A program made the position numbers and the translations under genes. A stretch of DNA of 64,000 nucleotides from Sphingomonas koreensis (lineage in GTDB: Bacteria > Pseudomonadota > Alphaproteobacteria > Sphingomonadales > Sphingomonadaceae), in the NCBI RefSeq assembly GCF_002797435.1, contig NZ_PGEN01000001.1, forward strand, positions 620,001 through 684,000, written 5' to 3'. A model generated the notes under the pieces. The model was not told the DNA's origin, made no database searches, and was given only the letters and a program-made list of their open reading frames with translations. Shown piece after piece: positions 7,286-16,249 of the stretch (positions are counted from its first letter, which is position 1; each line of letters opens with the position of its first letter).

Positions 7286-10200
7286 ATGATCGCACGCATT
7301 GTCACCTTCGCGGTCGAGCGGCGCTGGTTCGTGCTGCTCGTCACGCTGATCGCCGCGGCGATCGGCGCCGTCTCATTGTCGCGGCTACCGATCGATGCGG
7401 TCCCCGACATCACCAACAACCAGGTGCAGATCAACGTCCGCGCCCCTGCTCTCTCGCCTGAACTGGTCGAGAAGCAGGTCGCGTTCCCGATCGAAACCGC
7501 GCTCGCCGGGGTACCCGGTCTCGAATACACCCGGTCGCTGAGCCGCAACGGCTTCGCCCAGGTGACGGCAGTCTTCGCCGACTCCACCGACATCTATTTC
7601 GCGCGCCAGCAGGTCGCCGAACGCCTGCGCACCGCGGAGGAAAGCCTGCCGGAAGGCGCCACGCCGGAAATGGGCCCGATCGCGACGGGTCTGGGCGAGG
7701 TCTATATGTGGACCGTCCACATGGCCCACCGACCGGAGGATAAGCACAGGCCCGGCGAACCCGGGATCCAGCCCGACGGCAGCTACATCACCCCGGAGGG
7801 CGATCGGCTGGTCAGCGAAGCCGACAAGGCGACCTATCTACGTACCGCGCAGGACTGGATCGTTGCGCCGCTGCTCAAGTCCGTGCCCGGCCTTGCCGGC
7901 GTCGATTCGATCGGCGGCTATGTGAAGCAGTATCAGGTCGTACCCGATGTCCAGCGGCTCGCGGCGCTCAAGCTCAGCCTTGGCGACCTTGCTACCGCGC
8001 TCGAGCAGAACAACGCCGCCGTCGGCGCTGGCGTGGTCGATCGCAATGGTGAAGGTCTGACGGTGCGGTCCGACGCGCGCATTGCAAACGCTGATCAGCT
8101 TGCCCGCACCGTGATCGCAACGCGGGGAGGCGTCCCGATCCTTCTCAACCAGGTCGCGACCGTGAAGCTGGGCCAGGCGATCCGCATGGGCTCGGCGTCC
8201 GAGAACGGTCAGGAAGTCGTGGTCGGCACCGCGATCATGCGGATCGGCGAGAATAGCCGCAACGTCGCGTCCGCGGTCGCCGCACGGCTCGATTCGATCA
8301 ACGCCTCGCTCCCGACCGACATCGTCATCCAGCCGGTGCTCGACCGCACGGGCCTCGTCAACGCGACGATCAGGACCGTGGCGAAGAACCTGTCCGAGGG
8401 CGCCTTGCTCGTCGTGGTCGTGTTGTTCCTGCTGCTCGGCAATTTCCGCGCGGCGCTGATCGCGGCGCTGGTGATCCCGGTCACGATGTTGATGACCAGC
8501 TTCGGCATGCTGCGTGGCGGCGTGTCCGCCAATCTGATGAGCCTGGGCGCTCTGGATTTCGGGCTGATCGTCGATGGCGCGGTGATCATCGTCGAGAATG
8601 CGCTACGACGCATCGCGGAGCGCCAGCATCACATCGGCCGCACGCTCGACAAGGAAGAGCGGCTTCAGGTCGTCGCGAACGCCGCACGCGAGATGATCCG
8701 CCCCTCGGTCTATGGCCAGGCGATCATCATCCTCGTCTACGTCCCGCTGCTCACCCTGACCGGGGTCGAGGGCAAGACGTTCGCTCCGATGGCGCTGACG
8801 GTCATCCTTGCCCTCGCATTCGCCTTCATCCTCTCGCTCACCTTCGTCCCGGCGATGCTCGCCATCTGGCTGTCCAAGCCGGTCGAGGAGAAGGAAGGCC
8901 GGATCATGGGATGGCTCAAGCGGCGCTATGAGCCCGGCCTGACCCAGGCGATGGCGCGGCCGCGCACCACCATTCTGACGGCAGTCGGGGCGTTCCTGAT
9001 CGCGATCGGTGCGTTCGCGACGCTGGGGCAGGAATTCCTGCCGCAGCTCGACGAGGGCGACGCCACGGCTCAGGTCCTGCGCGTGCCGGGCACCTCGGTC
9101 GAGCAGAGCCAGGCGATGCAGTTCCGGGTCGAGAAGGCGATCTCCGCGATCCCGGAGGTCAAGTTCGTCTTTTCCAAGACCGGCACCGCCGAGCTCGCTT
9201 CTGACCCGATGCCGCCCAATATTTCCGACACCTTCATCATCATGAAGGACCGCAAGGAGTGGACGGATCCCAAGCTCCCCAAGGCAGAGCTGGTCGGCAA
9301 GATCGAAAAGGCGCTGGAAGGACTTCCCGGCAATGCGTTCGAGATCAGCCAGCCGATCCAGATGCGGTTCAACGAGTTGATCGCGGGGGTACGGGGCGAC
9401 ATCGCCGTGAAGGTGTTCGGCGACGACACCGACGCGATGAACGCGACCGCCAACAAGATCGCAGGCATCCTGCGCACCGTGCGCGGTGCAACCGATGTCC
9501 GCGTCGAGCAGACCGAAGGCCTGCCGATGCTCGACATCAGGCCGAAGCGCGATGCCATGGCACAACTCGGCATCACCCCGCGCGTCATGCAGGACACCGT
9601 GGCGGCCGCAGTCGGCGGGCGTGACGCAGGCATGATCTTCGAGGGCGACCGGCGCTTTGCGGTGACGATCCGGCTGGACGACACCGCCCGCGCCGATCTG
9701 CAGACGCTCGGGCAAGTTCCGGTACCGACACCGGACGGCGCGTTCGTCCCGCTCGAGAGCATCGCCGATATCGCGGTGACTTCCGGCCCCAACCAGATCA
9801 GCCGCGAGAATGGCAAGCGCCGCGTCGTCGTCCAGGCCAATGTCCGCGGGCGCGATGTGGCAGGCGTGGTCGCGGACGCACGCGCCGCGATCGACGCTCA
9901 GGTCCGGCTCCCGGCGGGCGAGTATCTCGAATGGGGAGGTCAGTTCGAGAATCTCCAGTCGGCCAGCGCACGGCTGATGCTGGTGGTCCCCGCCTGTTTC
10001 GCGCTCATCATCCTGCTGCTCTACGGGGCGTTGGGACGGGTCCGCGATGCAGCGATCGTGTTCACCGGCGTGCCGCTCGCGCTGGTCGGCGGGGTCCTCG
10101 CGCTGTTCCTGCGCGGCATGCCCTTCTCGATCTCCGCCGCGGTCGGCTTCATCGCGCTGTCGGGCATCGCGGTGCTCAACGGGCTGGTGATGGTGACCTC

Positions 10201-10516
10201 CATCCAGGACCTGATGGCGCGCGGGGTCGGCCGGGCCGAGGCGGCGTGGCAGGGCGCACTCGCGCGGCTCCGGCCGGTGGTGATGACCGCCCTGGTCGCC
10301 TCGCTCGGCTTCGTGCCGATGGCGATCGCGACCGGCGCGGGTGCCGAGGTGCAGAAGCCGCTGGCCACCGTGGTGATCGGCGGCCTCATCTCGGCAACGT
10401 TGCTGACGCTGTTCGTCCTGCCCACGCTCTACGCCCGCTATGGCCAACGCGAGACCGATCTCAGCGAGGCCGAAGGCGTGGCGGCTGAGCGAAGCACACC
10501 GGAACCGGTGCGATAG
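7286..10516 (+). CDS. czcA: Heavy-metal RND efflux pump (CzcA-like)
   Basis: A 1076-residue inner-membrane proton/metal antiporter, the usual length for the HME-RND class. N-terminal IVTFAVERRWFVLLVTLIAAAIGA is TM1, followed by the class motif LPIDAVPDITNNQVQI. TM4 carries DFGLIVDGAVIIVEN, with Asp424, Asp430 and Glu437. This charged-residue pattern is found in CzcA-type exporters of divalent ions (Co, Zn, Cd, Ni) and differs from CusA-type Cu/Ag pumps. Two large periplasmic loops and a second TM block near residues 890-1060 are present. It follows the adaptor by 3 bp and ends at a strong hairpin. Together with the adaptor and channel it spans the envelope. The exact metal remains an inference. 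Confidence 0.93.
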   Translation: MIARIVTFAVERRWFVLLVTLIAAAIGAVSLSRLPIDAVPDITNNQVQINVRAPALSPELVEKQVAFPIETALAGVPGLEYTRSLSRNGFAQVTAVFADSTDIYFARQQVAERLRTAEESLPEGATPEMGPIATGLGEVYMWTVHMAHRPEDKHRPGEPGIQPDGSYITPEGDRLVSEADKATYLRTAQDWIVAPLLKSVPGLAGVDSIGGYVKQYQVVPDVQRLAALKLSLGDLATALEQNNAAVGAGVVDRNGEGLTVRSDARIANADQLARTVIATRGGVPILLNQVATVKLGQAIRMGSASENGQEVVVGTAIMRIGENSRNVASAVAARLDSINASLPTDIVIQPVLDRTGLVNATIRTVAKNLSEGALLVVVVLFLLLGNFRAALIAALVIPVTMLMTSFGMLRGGVSANLMSLGALDFGLIVDGAVIIVENALRRIAERQHHIGRTLDKEERLQVVANAAREMIRPSVYGQAIIILVYVPLLTLTGVEGKTFAPMALTVILALAFAFILSLTFVPAMLAIWLSKPVEEKEGRIMGWLKRRYEPGLTQAMARPRTTILTAVGAFLIAIGAFATLGQEFLPQLDEGDATAQVLRVPGTSVEQSQAMQFRVEKAISAIPEVKFVFSKTGTAELASDPMPPNISDTFIIMKDRKEWTDPKLPKAELVGKIEKALEGLPGNAFEISQPIQMRFNELIAGVRGDIAVKVFGDDTDAMNATANKIAGILRTVRGATDVRVEQTEGLPMLDIRPKRDAMAQLGITPRVMQDTVAAAVGGRDAGMIFEGDRRFAVTIRLDDTARADLQTLGQVPVPTPDGAFVPLESIADIAVTSGPNQISRENGKRRVVVQANVRGRDVAGVVADARAAIDAQVRLPAGEYLEWGGQFENLQSASARLMLVVPACFALIILLLYGALGRVRDAAIVFTGVPLALVGGVLALFLRGMPFSISAAVGFIALSGIAVLNGLVMVTSIQDLMARGVGRAEAAWQGALARLRPVVMTALVASLGFVPMAIATGAGAEVQKPLATVVIGGLISATLLTLFVLPTLYARYGQRETDLSEAEGVAAERSTPEPVR

Positions 10517-10524
10517 CACCCTGC

Positions 10525-10556
10525 GGCCCATCGCCGCGCCAGCGCGGCGATGGGCC
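10525..10556 (+). terminator. Strong hairpin after the RND pump gene
   Basis: GGCCCATCGCCGC (10525-10537) pairs perfectly with GCGGCGATGGGCC (10544-10556) around a short loop, starting 9 bases after the pump stop codon. No T-run follows, so it may act as a partial terminator or as an mRNA-stabilising/attenuating hairpin lowering expression of the following transporter gene. Confidence 0.6.
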
Positions 10557-10578
10557 CTTGCTCGAAAGGAGCCATGCA

Positions 10579-11184
10579 ATGGCGCAACAATCGATCGGCG
10601 GGCAGGCGCGCGAGCGGCGGACCCTGTGGCTCGTCCTGCTGCTCAATGCCGGGTTGGCCGGCGCGCTGCTGGCCGTGGGTGCGGTTGCGGATTCGAGTGC
10701 ACTGATCGCCAACGGCCTGGACAATCTGGCGGATGCCGCGGTCTATGCGATCGGCCTGGCCGCACTCCGCCGCAGCCGGGCATGGAAGACCGGCGCGGCA
10801 ATGGTGTCGGGCGTCATGCTGCTGCTGTTCGCGATCGGAGTGCTGATCGATGTCGGCCGCCGCGTCATCGAAGGCAGCGAACCGGTCGGGCCGGTCATGA
10901 TGGGAATGGCCGCGATCGCGGCGGTGATAAACTGGGTTTGCCTTCGCCGCCTCCAGCAGCTCAAAGCGCCCGACGTAAACCTGCGCGCTGCGACCACCTT
11001 CAGCTTCAACGACTTCATCTCGAACGGCGGCATCCTGATCGCGGGTGCGCTGGTGCTGGTGCTCGGGCAGAGCTGGCCGGACCTCGTGGTCGGCCTCGCC
11101 ACGATATTGGTCTCGGTCGGCGGCGGCATCGACATTCTGCGCGACGCGCTGGGCGAGGCGCGGTCCAGGGACGATGGCGCATGA
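10579..11184 (+). CDS. Short cation diffusion facilitator-like transporter
   Basis: A 201-residue membrane protein with about five to six transmembrane helices, related to the cation diffusion facilitator (CDF) transmembrane domain. Features are SSALIANGLDNLADAAVYAI in helix 2 (metal-ligating Asp pair region) and FSFNDFISNGGILIAGALVL in helix 5. The start at 10579 is chosen because AAAGGAG lies 8 bases upstream; the TTG in frame at 10558 overlaps the hairpin. Full-length CDF proteins (about 300 residues) carry a C-terminal cytoplasmic metal-binding domain that is missing here; the protein stops right after the last helix. Placed behind the RND system, it would move metal ions from cytoplasm to periplasm for the RND pump. 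It overlaps the next gene by 4 bp (ATGA). Confidence 0.82.
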   Translation: MAQQSIGGQARERRTLWLVLLLNAGLAGALLAVGAVADSSALIANGLDNLADAAVYAIGLAALRRSRAWKTGAAMVSGVMLLLFAIGVLIDVGRRVIEGSEPVGPVMMGMAAIAAVINWVCLRRLQQLKAPDVNLRAATTFSFNDFISNGGILIAGALVLVLGQSWPDLVVGLATILVSVGGGIDILRDALGEARSRDDGA

Positions 11185-11396
11185 TCGTAGCGCGCCGCCG
11201 CCCATGGACCGACGCGGACGACATCGAGCTTCGCAGGCTGATCGAGGATCGCCAGCGTCCGAGCGAAATCGCGCGACAACTGGGCCGGACGATCGATGCG
11301 ATCCGCGGCCGCGCAGCCTGTCTCGGCCTGACCCTTCCCTCGGCGCTGCGGCCGTGGCGTAGAACCGCGCCCCGTCTCGGCTCGAAGCGTTCCTGA
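11181..11396 (+). CDS. Small SANT/Myb-like helix-turn-helix protein
   Basis: A 71-residue basic protein. Residues 8-50 read as a compact helical DNA-binding unit: RPWTDADDIELRRLIEDRQ, then PSEIARQLGRTIDAIRGRAACLGL. Both the initial Trp and the 'S.IA..LGRT..A...RA..LGL' pattern are typical of SANT/Myb-like or GcrA-like small HTH proteins common in alphaproteobacteria. Its start ATGA overlaps the stop of the cation transporter, indicating translational coupling. It might regulate the metal-efflux unit, but no direct evidence shows that. The C-terminal ~18 residues are Arg-rich and probably disordered. Confidence 0.7.
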   Translation: MIVARRRPWTDADDIELRRLIEDRQRPSEIARQLGRTIDAIRGRAACLGLTLPSALRPWRRTAPRLGSKRS

Positions 11397-11417
11397 TTGG
11401 CGCTGAAAGCTTCCGGG

Positions 11418-13082
11418 CTACCGCCGCGCGGAGTCCGGCATCTGCACGATGTGCACGACCGGCCCGCCGGTTTCGCCCGGTACGGGACGGATGACGGCAC
11501 GCACCCGTCCCCCCGCTGCGATCGATCGATACGCCTCCCATTGCGCGCCGAAGCGCTGCCGTTCGTCGGCATAGACCTGATAGTGGGTGAAGACCGCGAA
11601 GGGCGCACGGCAACTGCCCTGTTGCGCCTTGTCCACATGCCCGATATCGACCACGGCACGGCCGGATCGCAGCGTCTCGACACGGGAATAGCTGATCCGC
11701 CCTGTAAGCAGGCCACGGGCGTCGACGCACCCGGCAGACCCCAGCGGAAAGCGCAGCTCCCAGCCGCTTTGCAACAGGTCGAACGCAGCGTGCTCGACCA
11801 GAATTGCGCTTCCGCGCGGGGTATTGGCCTTGATCCACGCCGCCGCAATCTGGCGCGTATCGTTCAGCCGCTCGGTCTGGCTTGCCTGCGTCGCAAGCGA
11901 CATCGGCACGAGCAGCAGCAGGATCACGGCGAACTCGAGCCCGGTCAGCTGGAGCTTGAGCCGCCCGCGCAGCCAATCGCCGAGCGCGCAGATTGCCGCA
12001 GCCGCCGCCAGCGCGATGAACGGGAGCAACGGAACCAGCCAGCGCTCCCATACCAGCGACCGGGTGACGATCACGAGGCAGAAGGCCGCGACACCGGGCA
12101 GCACCGTGATCAGCACCCGGCGGTCACGCAGGGCGAGCAGGCTTCCGGCAAGGGCTGCGAACAGCCCGGCGATGCCGAAGGATTCGGCCAGCGGACCGCG
12201 CACATACCAGCCGATGTTCCACAGGAACCCGCCCCCGGTCGCCCCCGGATGCATCGGCCGCGCCTCGCCGCCGAGATTCTGTGCGACGGTGGCATGGTCG
12301 AGCAGGAGGAACGGAGAGACCGCGAACAGCGTCACCGCCGCTGATCCTGCCAGTATCGCGAGCGGCCGCATCACCGCACCCTGTAAGCGCCCTCGCACCC
12401 ATGCAGCCGTCAGCGGACTGAAGATGATCAATGCCGCCGGCCATTTGGTCGCCACGCCCAGCCCGATCCAGATCCCAGCCAGCGCATGGTCGCGCAGCCG
12501 CCCGCGCTCAAGGATGTCGAGCGAAGCCAGCATCGCCAGCAGAACGAAGACGGTCATCTGCACATCGGTGCGGATCACCTGCGAATATTCGACATGCACC
12601 GAATTGATCGCAAGCAGCGCGGCCGCACTCAGCCCGACCCGCCCTCCACCCAGCCGTTTGCCCAGCCGCCAGGTGAGCCAGACGCAGAGCACGCCGCATG
12701 CGACGAAGAACAGCCGCGCCGGCAGAAACAGGATCGACGGATCGGCATAGGCCGCGTCAACAAAGGCATCGAGGTTGGCGAAGCGACCGGTCAGGAGGCC
12801 GATCCCGGCCACCGCGACCATCACAAGCGCGATCGCATAGAAGGTCAGCGTCGCCGGATGCCCGAACCAGCCCGGATTGGCGTTGCCGCTGCGCAGCATG
12901 TCGAGCGCGGTCATCATGAACAGCGGCTCGTCGGGATCGTTGAGCGCCGGCAGGCCGAACGCGACGCCATGGATACGGATCGCGGCGGCGACAAGGAGGA
13001 TGAGCAGGATCGCGGCGCGCCCGGTCCAGCGATTGCGGTTACGGGGCGGGAGGTTCGGGTCCGTCATCATGTCGAATGGCAT
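11418..13082 (-). CDS. Polytopic glycosyltransferase, GT39/ArnT-like (PMT_2 family)
   Basis: A 554-residue membrane protein with about ten to twelve transmembrane helices and a C-terminal periplasmic part. The first periplasmic loop contains ALNDPDEPLFMMTALDMLRSG; an acidic pair (Asp-Glu) at this place is the catalytic signature of GT-C fold enzymes that use polyprenyl-phosphate sugars (PMT_2/ArnT/DUF2723 group). A basic HPATLTFY and an ER-like loop follow. It would transfer a lipid-linked sugar to a lipid or surface glycan outside the cytoplasmic membrane. The start could also be the in-frame Met at 13070 or 13067. It is divergent from rfbF with only 14 bp between starts, so the two promoters must overlap the opposing coding regions. 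Confidence 0.8.
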   Translation of the reverse strand: MPFDMMTDPNLPPRNRNRWTGRAAILLILLVAAAIRIHGVAFGLPALNDPDEPLFMMTALDMLRSGNANPGWFGHPATLTFYAIALVMVAVAGIGLLTGRFANLDAFVDAAYADPSILFLPARLFFVACGVLCVWLTWRLGKRLGGGRVGLSAAALLAINSVHVEYSQVIRTDVQMTVFVLLAMLASLDILERGRLRDHALAGIWIGLGVATKWPAALIIFSPLTAAWVRGRLQGAVMRPLAILAGSAAVTLFAVSPFLLLDHATVAQNLGGEARPMHPGATGGGFLWNIGWYVRGPLAESFGIAGLFAALAGSLLALRDRRVLITVLPGVAAFCLVIVTRSLVWERWLVPLLPFIALAAAAAICALGDWLRGRLKLQLTGLEFAVILLLLVPMSLATQASQTERLNDTRQIAAAWIKANTPRGSAILVEHAAFDLLQSGWELRFPLGSAGCVDARGLLTGRISYSRVETLRSGRAVVDIGHVDKAQQGSCRAPFAVFTHYQVYADERQRFGAQWEAYRSIAAGGRVRAVIRPVPGETGGPVVHIVQMPDSARR

Positions 13083-13096
13083 GACGTGGAGTAACG

Positions 13097-13870
13097 ATGC
13101 GAACCGTAATCCTGGCCGGCGGTCTTGGTACCCGGCTCGGCGAAGAGACGGCCGTCCGGCCCAAGCCGATGGTCGAAATCGGCGGAATGCCGATCCTGTG
13201 GCACATCATGAAAATCTATTCGGCGGCGGGGTTCAACGACTTCGTTATCTGCCTCGGATATAAGGGATATCTGATCAAGGAGTTCTTCGCGAACTACTTC
13301 CTCCACACCTCCGACGTGACGATCGACCTGCGCGGCGGCAACGGGATGGAGGTGCATCACGCACGCAGCGAGCCGTGGCGGATCACGCTGGTCGAGACCG
13401 GCGCTTCGACGATGACCGGCGGGCGGCTGGGCGCGATCCGACCCTATCTGGAGGATGGCGAGCCGTTCTGCTTCACTTATGGCGACGGGGTGGCGGATAT
13501 CGACATTGCCGAACTGGTCCGTTTCCACAAGTCGCACGGGCTGCGCGCGACGATCACCGCGGTATCGCCGCCAGGGCGGTTCGGGGCGCTGGAATTCGAC
13601 GAAGGCCGCGTCACCGATTTTCGCGAGAAGCCGGCCGGCGACGGCGGGCAGATCAATGGCGGGTTCTTCGTCGCCGACCCCTCCGTCCTCGACCTGATCG
13701 ACGGGCCGGACAGCGTGTGGGAGCAGAAGCCATTGGAAACATTGGCGCGGGGCGGCGAGCTGATGGGCTATCGCCACGACGGATTCTGGCAGCCGATGGA
13801 TACGCTGCGGGACAAGATGTACCTGGAAGAGCTGTGGAACGGCGGCAACGCGCCGTGGAAACGCTGGTGA
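13097..13870 (+). CDS. rfbF: Glucose-1-phosphate cytidylyltransferase
   Basis: A 257-residue nucleotidyltransferase making CDP-glucose from CTP and glucose-1-phosphate. The N-terminal AGGLGTRLGEETAVRPKPMVEIGGMPILWHIM is the nucleotidyltransferase signature, in the form seen in RfbF/AscA. FTYGDGVADI holds the metal-binding Asp and GRFGALE / FREKP are substrate-binding stretches; length equals the family norm (about 257). It overlaps rfbG by 4 bp (GTGA), so the two are translated together. This is the entry step to CDP-linked 6-deoxy and 3,6-dideoxy sugars of O-antigens and other surface glycans. Confidence 0.96.
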   Translation: MRTVILAGGLGTRLGEETAVRPKPMVEIGGMPILWHIMKIYSAAGFNDFVICLGYKGYLIKEFFANYFLHTSDVTIDLRGGNGMEVHHARSEPWRITLVETGASTMTGGRLGAIRPYLEDGEPFCFTYGDGVADIDIAELVRFHKSHGLRATITAVSPPGRFGALEFDEGRVTDFREKPAGDGGQINGGFFVADPSVLDLIDGPDSVWEQKPLETLARGGELMGYRHDGFWQPMDTLRDKMYLEELWNGGNAPWKRW

Positions 13871-14940
13871 GCGGCTGGCGCGGGCGCCGGGTGCTGGTCA
13901 CCGGGCATACGGGGTTCAAGGGCAGCTGGCTGAGTCTCTGGCTCCACTCGATGGGGGCGGAGGTCACCGGGCTGGCGCTGCCTGCCCCGACCGCACCGAG
14001 CCTGTTCGAGGCGGCTCGGATTCGGGACATCGTGGAACATGTCGAAGCCGATGTCCGCGATTGCGCTTTGGTCCATTCCACGTTCGCCAGAGCGAAACCG
14101 GAACTTGTCTTCCACCTCGCAGCCCAGCCTCTGGTGCGGGCATCCTATTCCGACCCGATCGGAACCTACGCCACCAATGTGATGGGGACGGTTCACGTCC
14201 TGGAGGCCGCGCGGCATGCCGGGAGCGTCAAGGGGATCGTCTGCGTCACGAGCGACAAATGCTACGCTAACCGCGAATGGGTCTGGCCCTATCGCGAGAG
14301 CGATCCGATGGGCGGGCACGATCCGTACAGCAGCAGCAAGGGCTGCGCCGAGCTGGTCGCGGCATCGTGGCGCAGCTCCTTCTTCGAAGCCGAAGGCCCG
14401 GCCCTCGCCACGGTGCGCGCGGGTAATGTCATCGGCGGCGGCGACTGGGCCGCGGACCGGCTGATCCCCGACCTGATCCGCGCGTTCGAGGCGGGCGTCG
14501 CCCCGCTGATCCGCGCGCCCGACGCGGTGCGGCCCTGGCAGCATGTGCTGGAAGCCCTGGGCGGATACATCGCGATCGCCGAGCGGCTGATGGCAGGCGA
14601 CCGCAGCTTTGCCGACGCTTGGAATTTCGGCCCGTCGGACGACGACGCCCGGCCGGTGAGCTGGATCGTCGAGCGGATGCGTGCAGCCTGGGGCGATGGC
14701 GGTGCGCCGCTGCTCGACAGCGGGCCACGCCCGCACGAGGCCGGGCTGCTGCGGCTCGACAGCTCCAAGGCGCGCGCGGCGCTGGGCTGGCGCCCCGCCC
14801 TCACCCTCGACCGCGCGCTGGAATGGATCGTCGCCTGGCACAAGGCGGTGGGATCGGGTGACGACGCCCGCGCCGTCACCCTCGCCCAGATTGCCGATTA
14901 CTCCGCGGCCTCGAGCATTGGCGAGCGCGCCGCGGCCTGA
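13867..14940 (+). CDS. rfbG: CDP-glucose 4,6-dehydratase
   Basis: A 357-residue extended SDR converting CDP-glucose to CDP-4-keto-6-deoxyglucose. The GTG start at 13867 overlaps the rfbF stop (GTGA) and puts the NAD-binding motif VTGHTGFKGSWLSLWL at residues 9-24; TGHTGFKG is the characteristic form of this family. Other signs are HLAAQPLVRASY, the catalytic YSSSKG (Tyr-x-x-x-Lys) after DPYSSSKGCAEL, and GNVIGGGDWA. The product is the branching point for ascarylose, abequose, tyvelose and yersiniose pathways. The 3' end overlaps the 3' end of the opposing methyltransferase gene by 43 bp. Confidence 0.95.
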   Translation: MSGWRGRRVLVTGHTGFKGSWLSLWLHSMGAEVTGLALPAPTAPSLFEAARIRDIVEHVEADVRDCALVHSTFARAKPELVFHLAAQPLVRASYSDPIGTYATNVMGTVHVLEAARHAGSVKGIVCVTSDKCYANREWVWPYRESDPMGGHDPYSSSKGCAELVAASWRSSFFEAEGPALATVRAGNVIGGGDWAADRLIPDLIRAFEAGVAPLIRAPDAVRPWQHVLEALGGYIAIAERLMAGDRSFADAWNFGPSDDDARPVSWIVERMRAAWGDGGAPLLDSGPRPHEAGLLRLDSSKARAALGWRPALTLDRALEWIVAWHKAVGSGDDARAVTLAQIADYSAASSIGERAAA

Positions 14941-15848
14941 GCGGGCGCGGTCGCGAGCGTCAGGATATTGCCGAGCTTGAGGCCGACAGGCACCGCTGGC
15001 AGCGGCACCCGTCTGACGCGGATCCCCGCCGCCCACGCCGCCTGCCGCACGAGGAAATCGAGCGGGAAGACGTTGCGGCTGCCCTCGACCACGACATCGC
15101 CGAACCCGGCGCGGCCGAGCAACGCCTTTATCGTCGAGGGACGGTAGAGTTCCGGATGCTGGAGGCAGAAGGGCGGCCAGCGATTGCCCATCACGTACCG
15201 CAGCAGCGAGCTTTCGTCATGCGTGACGATCATCAGCGTGCCGCCCGGACGCAGCTTGGCGCGAATCTGCGACAGCATCGCCAGCGGATCGAGCAGGTGG
15301 TCGAGCACATGCACCATCACCGCGAGCCCGATCGAACCATCGGGCACCGGCGACAGATCGTCCATTTCGGTCGAAAGCGTGGCGGGAAGCCCTCCGGCTG
15401 CGGCGCGCAACGTGTCGTGGATCGCCTCGTTGGGCTCGAACAGCCAGAAGCGGTTGAACCCGCCATGCATCGCCGCGGAGCGGACGATATGGCCAACATC
15501 GGGGCCGATCTCAAGATAGCCGCCGCCCAGCCCGCCCTGCTCCGCGGCGCGGGCGAAATAGCCTCGCTGCGTCGCGACGATCGCGGCGTCGCCGACAGCA
15601 TCCATGTTGGGCGCCATTCGGGCATAAAGCTCGCCCAGCTGCTCGCCGGTGAAGAACACCGGATTGTAGAGCTGTTCGCAACCCGTGCAGCGATGGTAGG
15701 AGAAGAAGCACTTCTCCTTGAACAGCCCGGCCCAGAAGGGACGCAGGGCATCGAGCGTCATCGTCTCCGCCGCCTTCCCCGCACGCACCTCCTGGCGCGC
15801 GTGGGGGGAACCGCAGGCGGGGCAATCGCGGTACAGATACTCGGTCAT
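14898..15848 (-). CDS. SAM-dependent methyltransferase with N-terminal zinc-ribbon-like segment
   Basis: A 316-residue class I methyltransferase. The N-terminus has paired cysteines, CPACGS at about residue 9 and CTGCEQLYNPVFF around residue 58, like the metal-binding region preceding sugar C-/O-methyltransferases. The SAM-binding core follows: YLEIGPDVGHIVRSA (motif I), FWLFEPNE (acidic loop), VHVLDHLLDPLAMLSQIRAKLRPGG (motifs IV-VI). It is the last gene of the minus-strand polysaccharide chain, overlapping the GtrA-like gene by one base. Its likely job is methylation of the sugar made by rfbF/rfbG/ThDP enzyme/SDR. It is shorter than classic 3-C-methyltransferases (about 400 residues), so N- or O-methylation of a glycan is equally possible. 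Confidence 0.85.
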   Translation of the reverse strand: MTEYLYRDCPACGSPHARQEVRAGKAAETMTLDALRPFWAGLFKEKCFFSYHRCTGCEQLYNPVFFTGEQLGELYARMAPNMDAVGDAAIVATQRGYFARAAEQGGLGGGYLEIGPDVGHIVRSAAMHGGFNRFWLFEPNEAIHDTLRAAAGGLPATLSTEMDDLSPVPDGSIGLAVMVHVLDHLLDPLAMLSQIRAKLRPGGTLMIVTHDESSLLRYVMGNRWPPFCLQHPELYRPSTIKALLGRAGFGDVVVEGSRNVFPLDFLVRQAAWAAGIRVRRVPLPAVPVGLKLGNILTLATAPAQAAARSPMLEAAE

Positions 15849-16249
15849 CAGGGTCTCTCCGCAACGCGGAAGGTGATGCGGCTGTGCCAGAACCAGCTCG
15901 TCACGACGATGACGAGCGCAAAGCCGAGCTGGGCGATCACCGGCGGAACGCCGCCGATCTCGACCAGGATCGGCAGGATGATCCAGTTGGCCGCATAGTT
16001 GGCGAGGTAGAAGCTGGCGAAAGCGCCGAACTCGCGCGCGAGGTTGCCGCGCGTGCGGAACACGCCGAGCTTGTAGGTGGTGAAAGCGAAGCACAGGCTG
16101 ACCGCCTGAGCGATGCCGAGCGCGAGCAGGTAATGAGTCTGGAACGCCGGCACCGCCCACAGCAACAGCGGGTAGATGCCCAGCCCGAACACGGTATTCA
16201 CCGCCCCCGCCGCAGCGAAGCGCAGCGGGCGGTCTGCGCGCGCGATCAT
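15848..16249 (-). CDS. GtrA family membrane protein
   Basis: A 133-residue protein with four hydrophobic helices: RFAAAGAVNTVFGLGIYPLL, YLLALGIAQAVSLCFAF, FGAFASFYLANYAANWIILP and IAQLGFALVIVVTSWFWHSR. The internal TYKLGVFRTRGN, the FxxxG-N-T start and the final RITFRV are the GtrA/DPMS-type signature. GtrA proteins are thought to flip or hold polyprenyl-phosphate sugars for a partner GT2/GT-C enzyme; both partner types are present in this locus (GT2 at 20365, GT87-like at 19076). Its start overlaps the ThDP enzyme stop by 4 bp and its stop overlaps the methyltransferase start. Confidence 0.9.
   Translation of the reverse strand: MIARADRPLRFAAAGAVNTVFGLGIYPLLLWAVPAFQTHYLLALGIAQAVSLCFAFTTYKLGVFRTRGNLAREFGAFASFYLANYAANWIILPILVEIGGVPPVIAQLGFALVIVVTSWFWHSRITFRVAERP

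Noticed and set aside
8603..10579. Long open frame on the minus strand opposite the RND pump gene
   Set aside because: It is antisense to a clear RND family protein, has Arg/His/Gly-rich composition with no domain and arises from high-GC codon usage.
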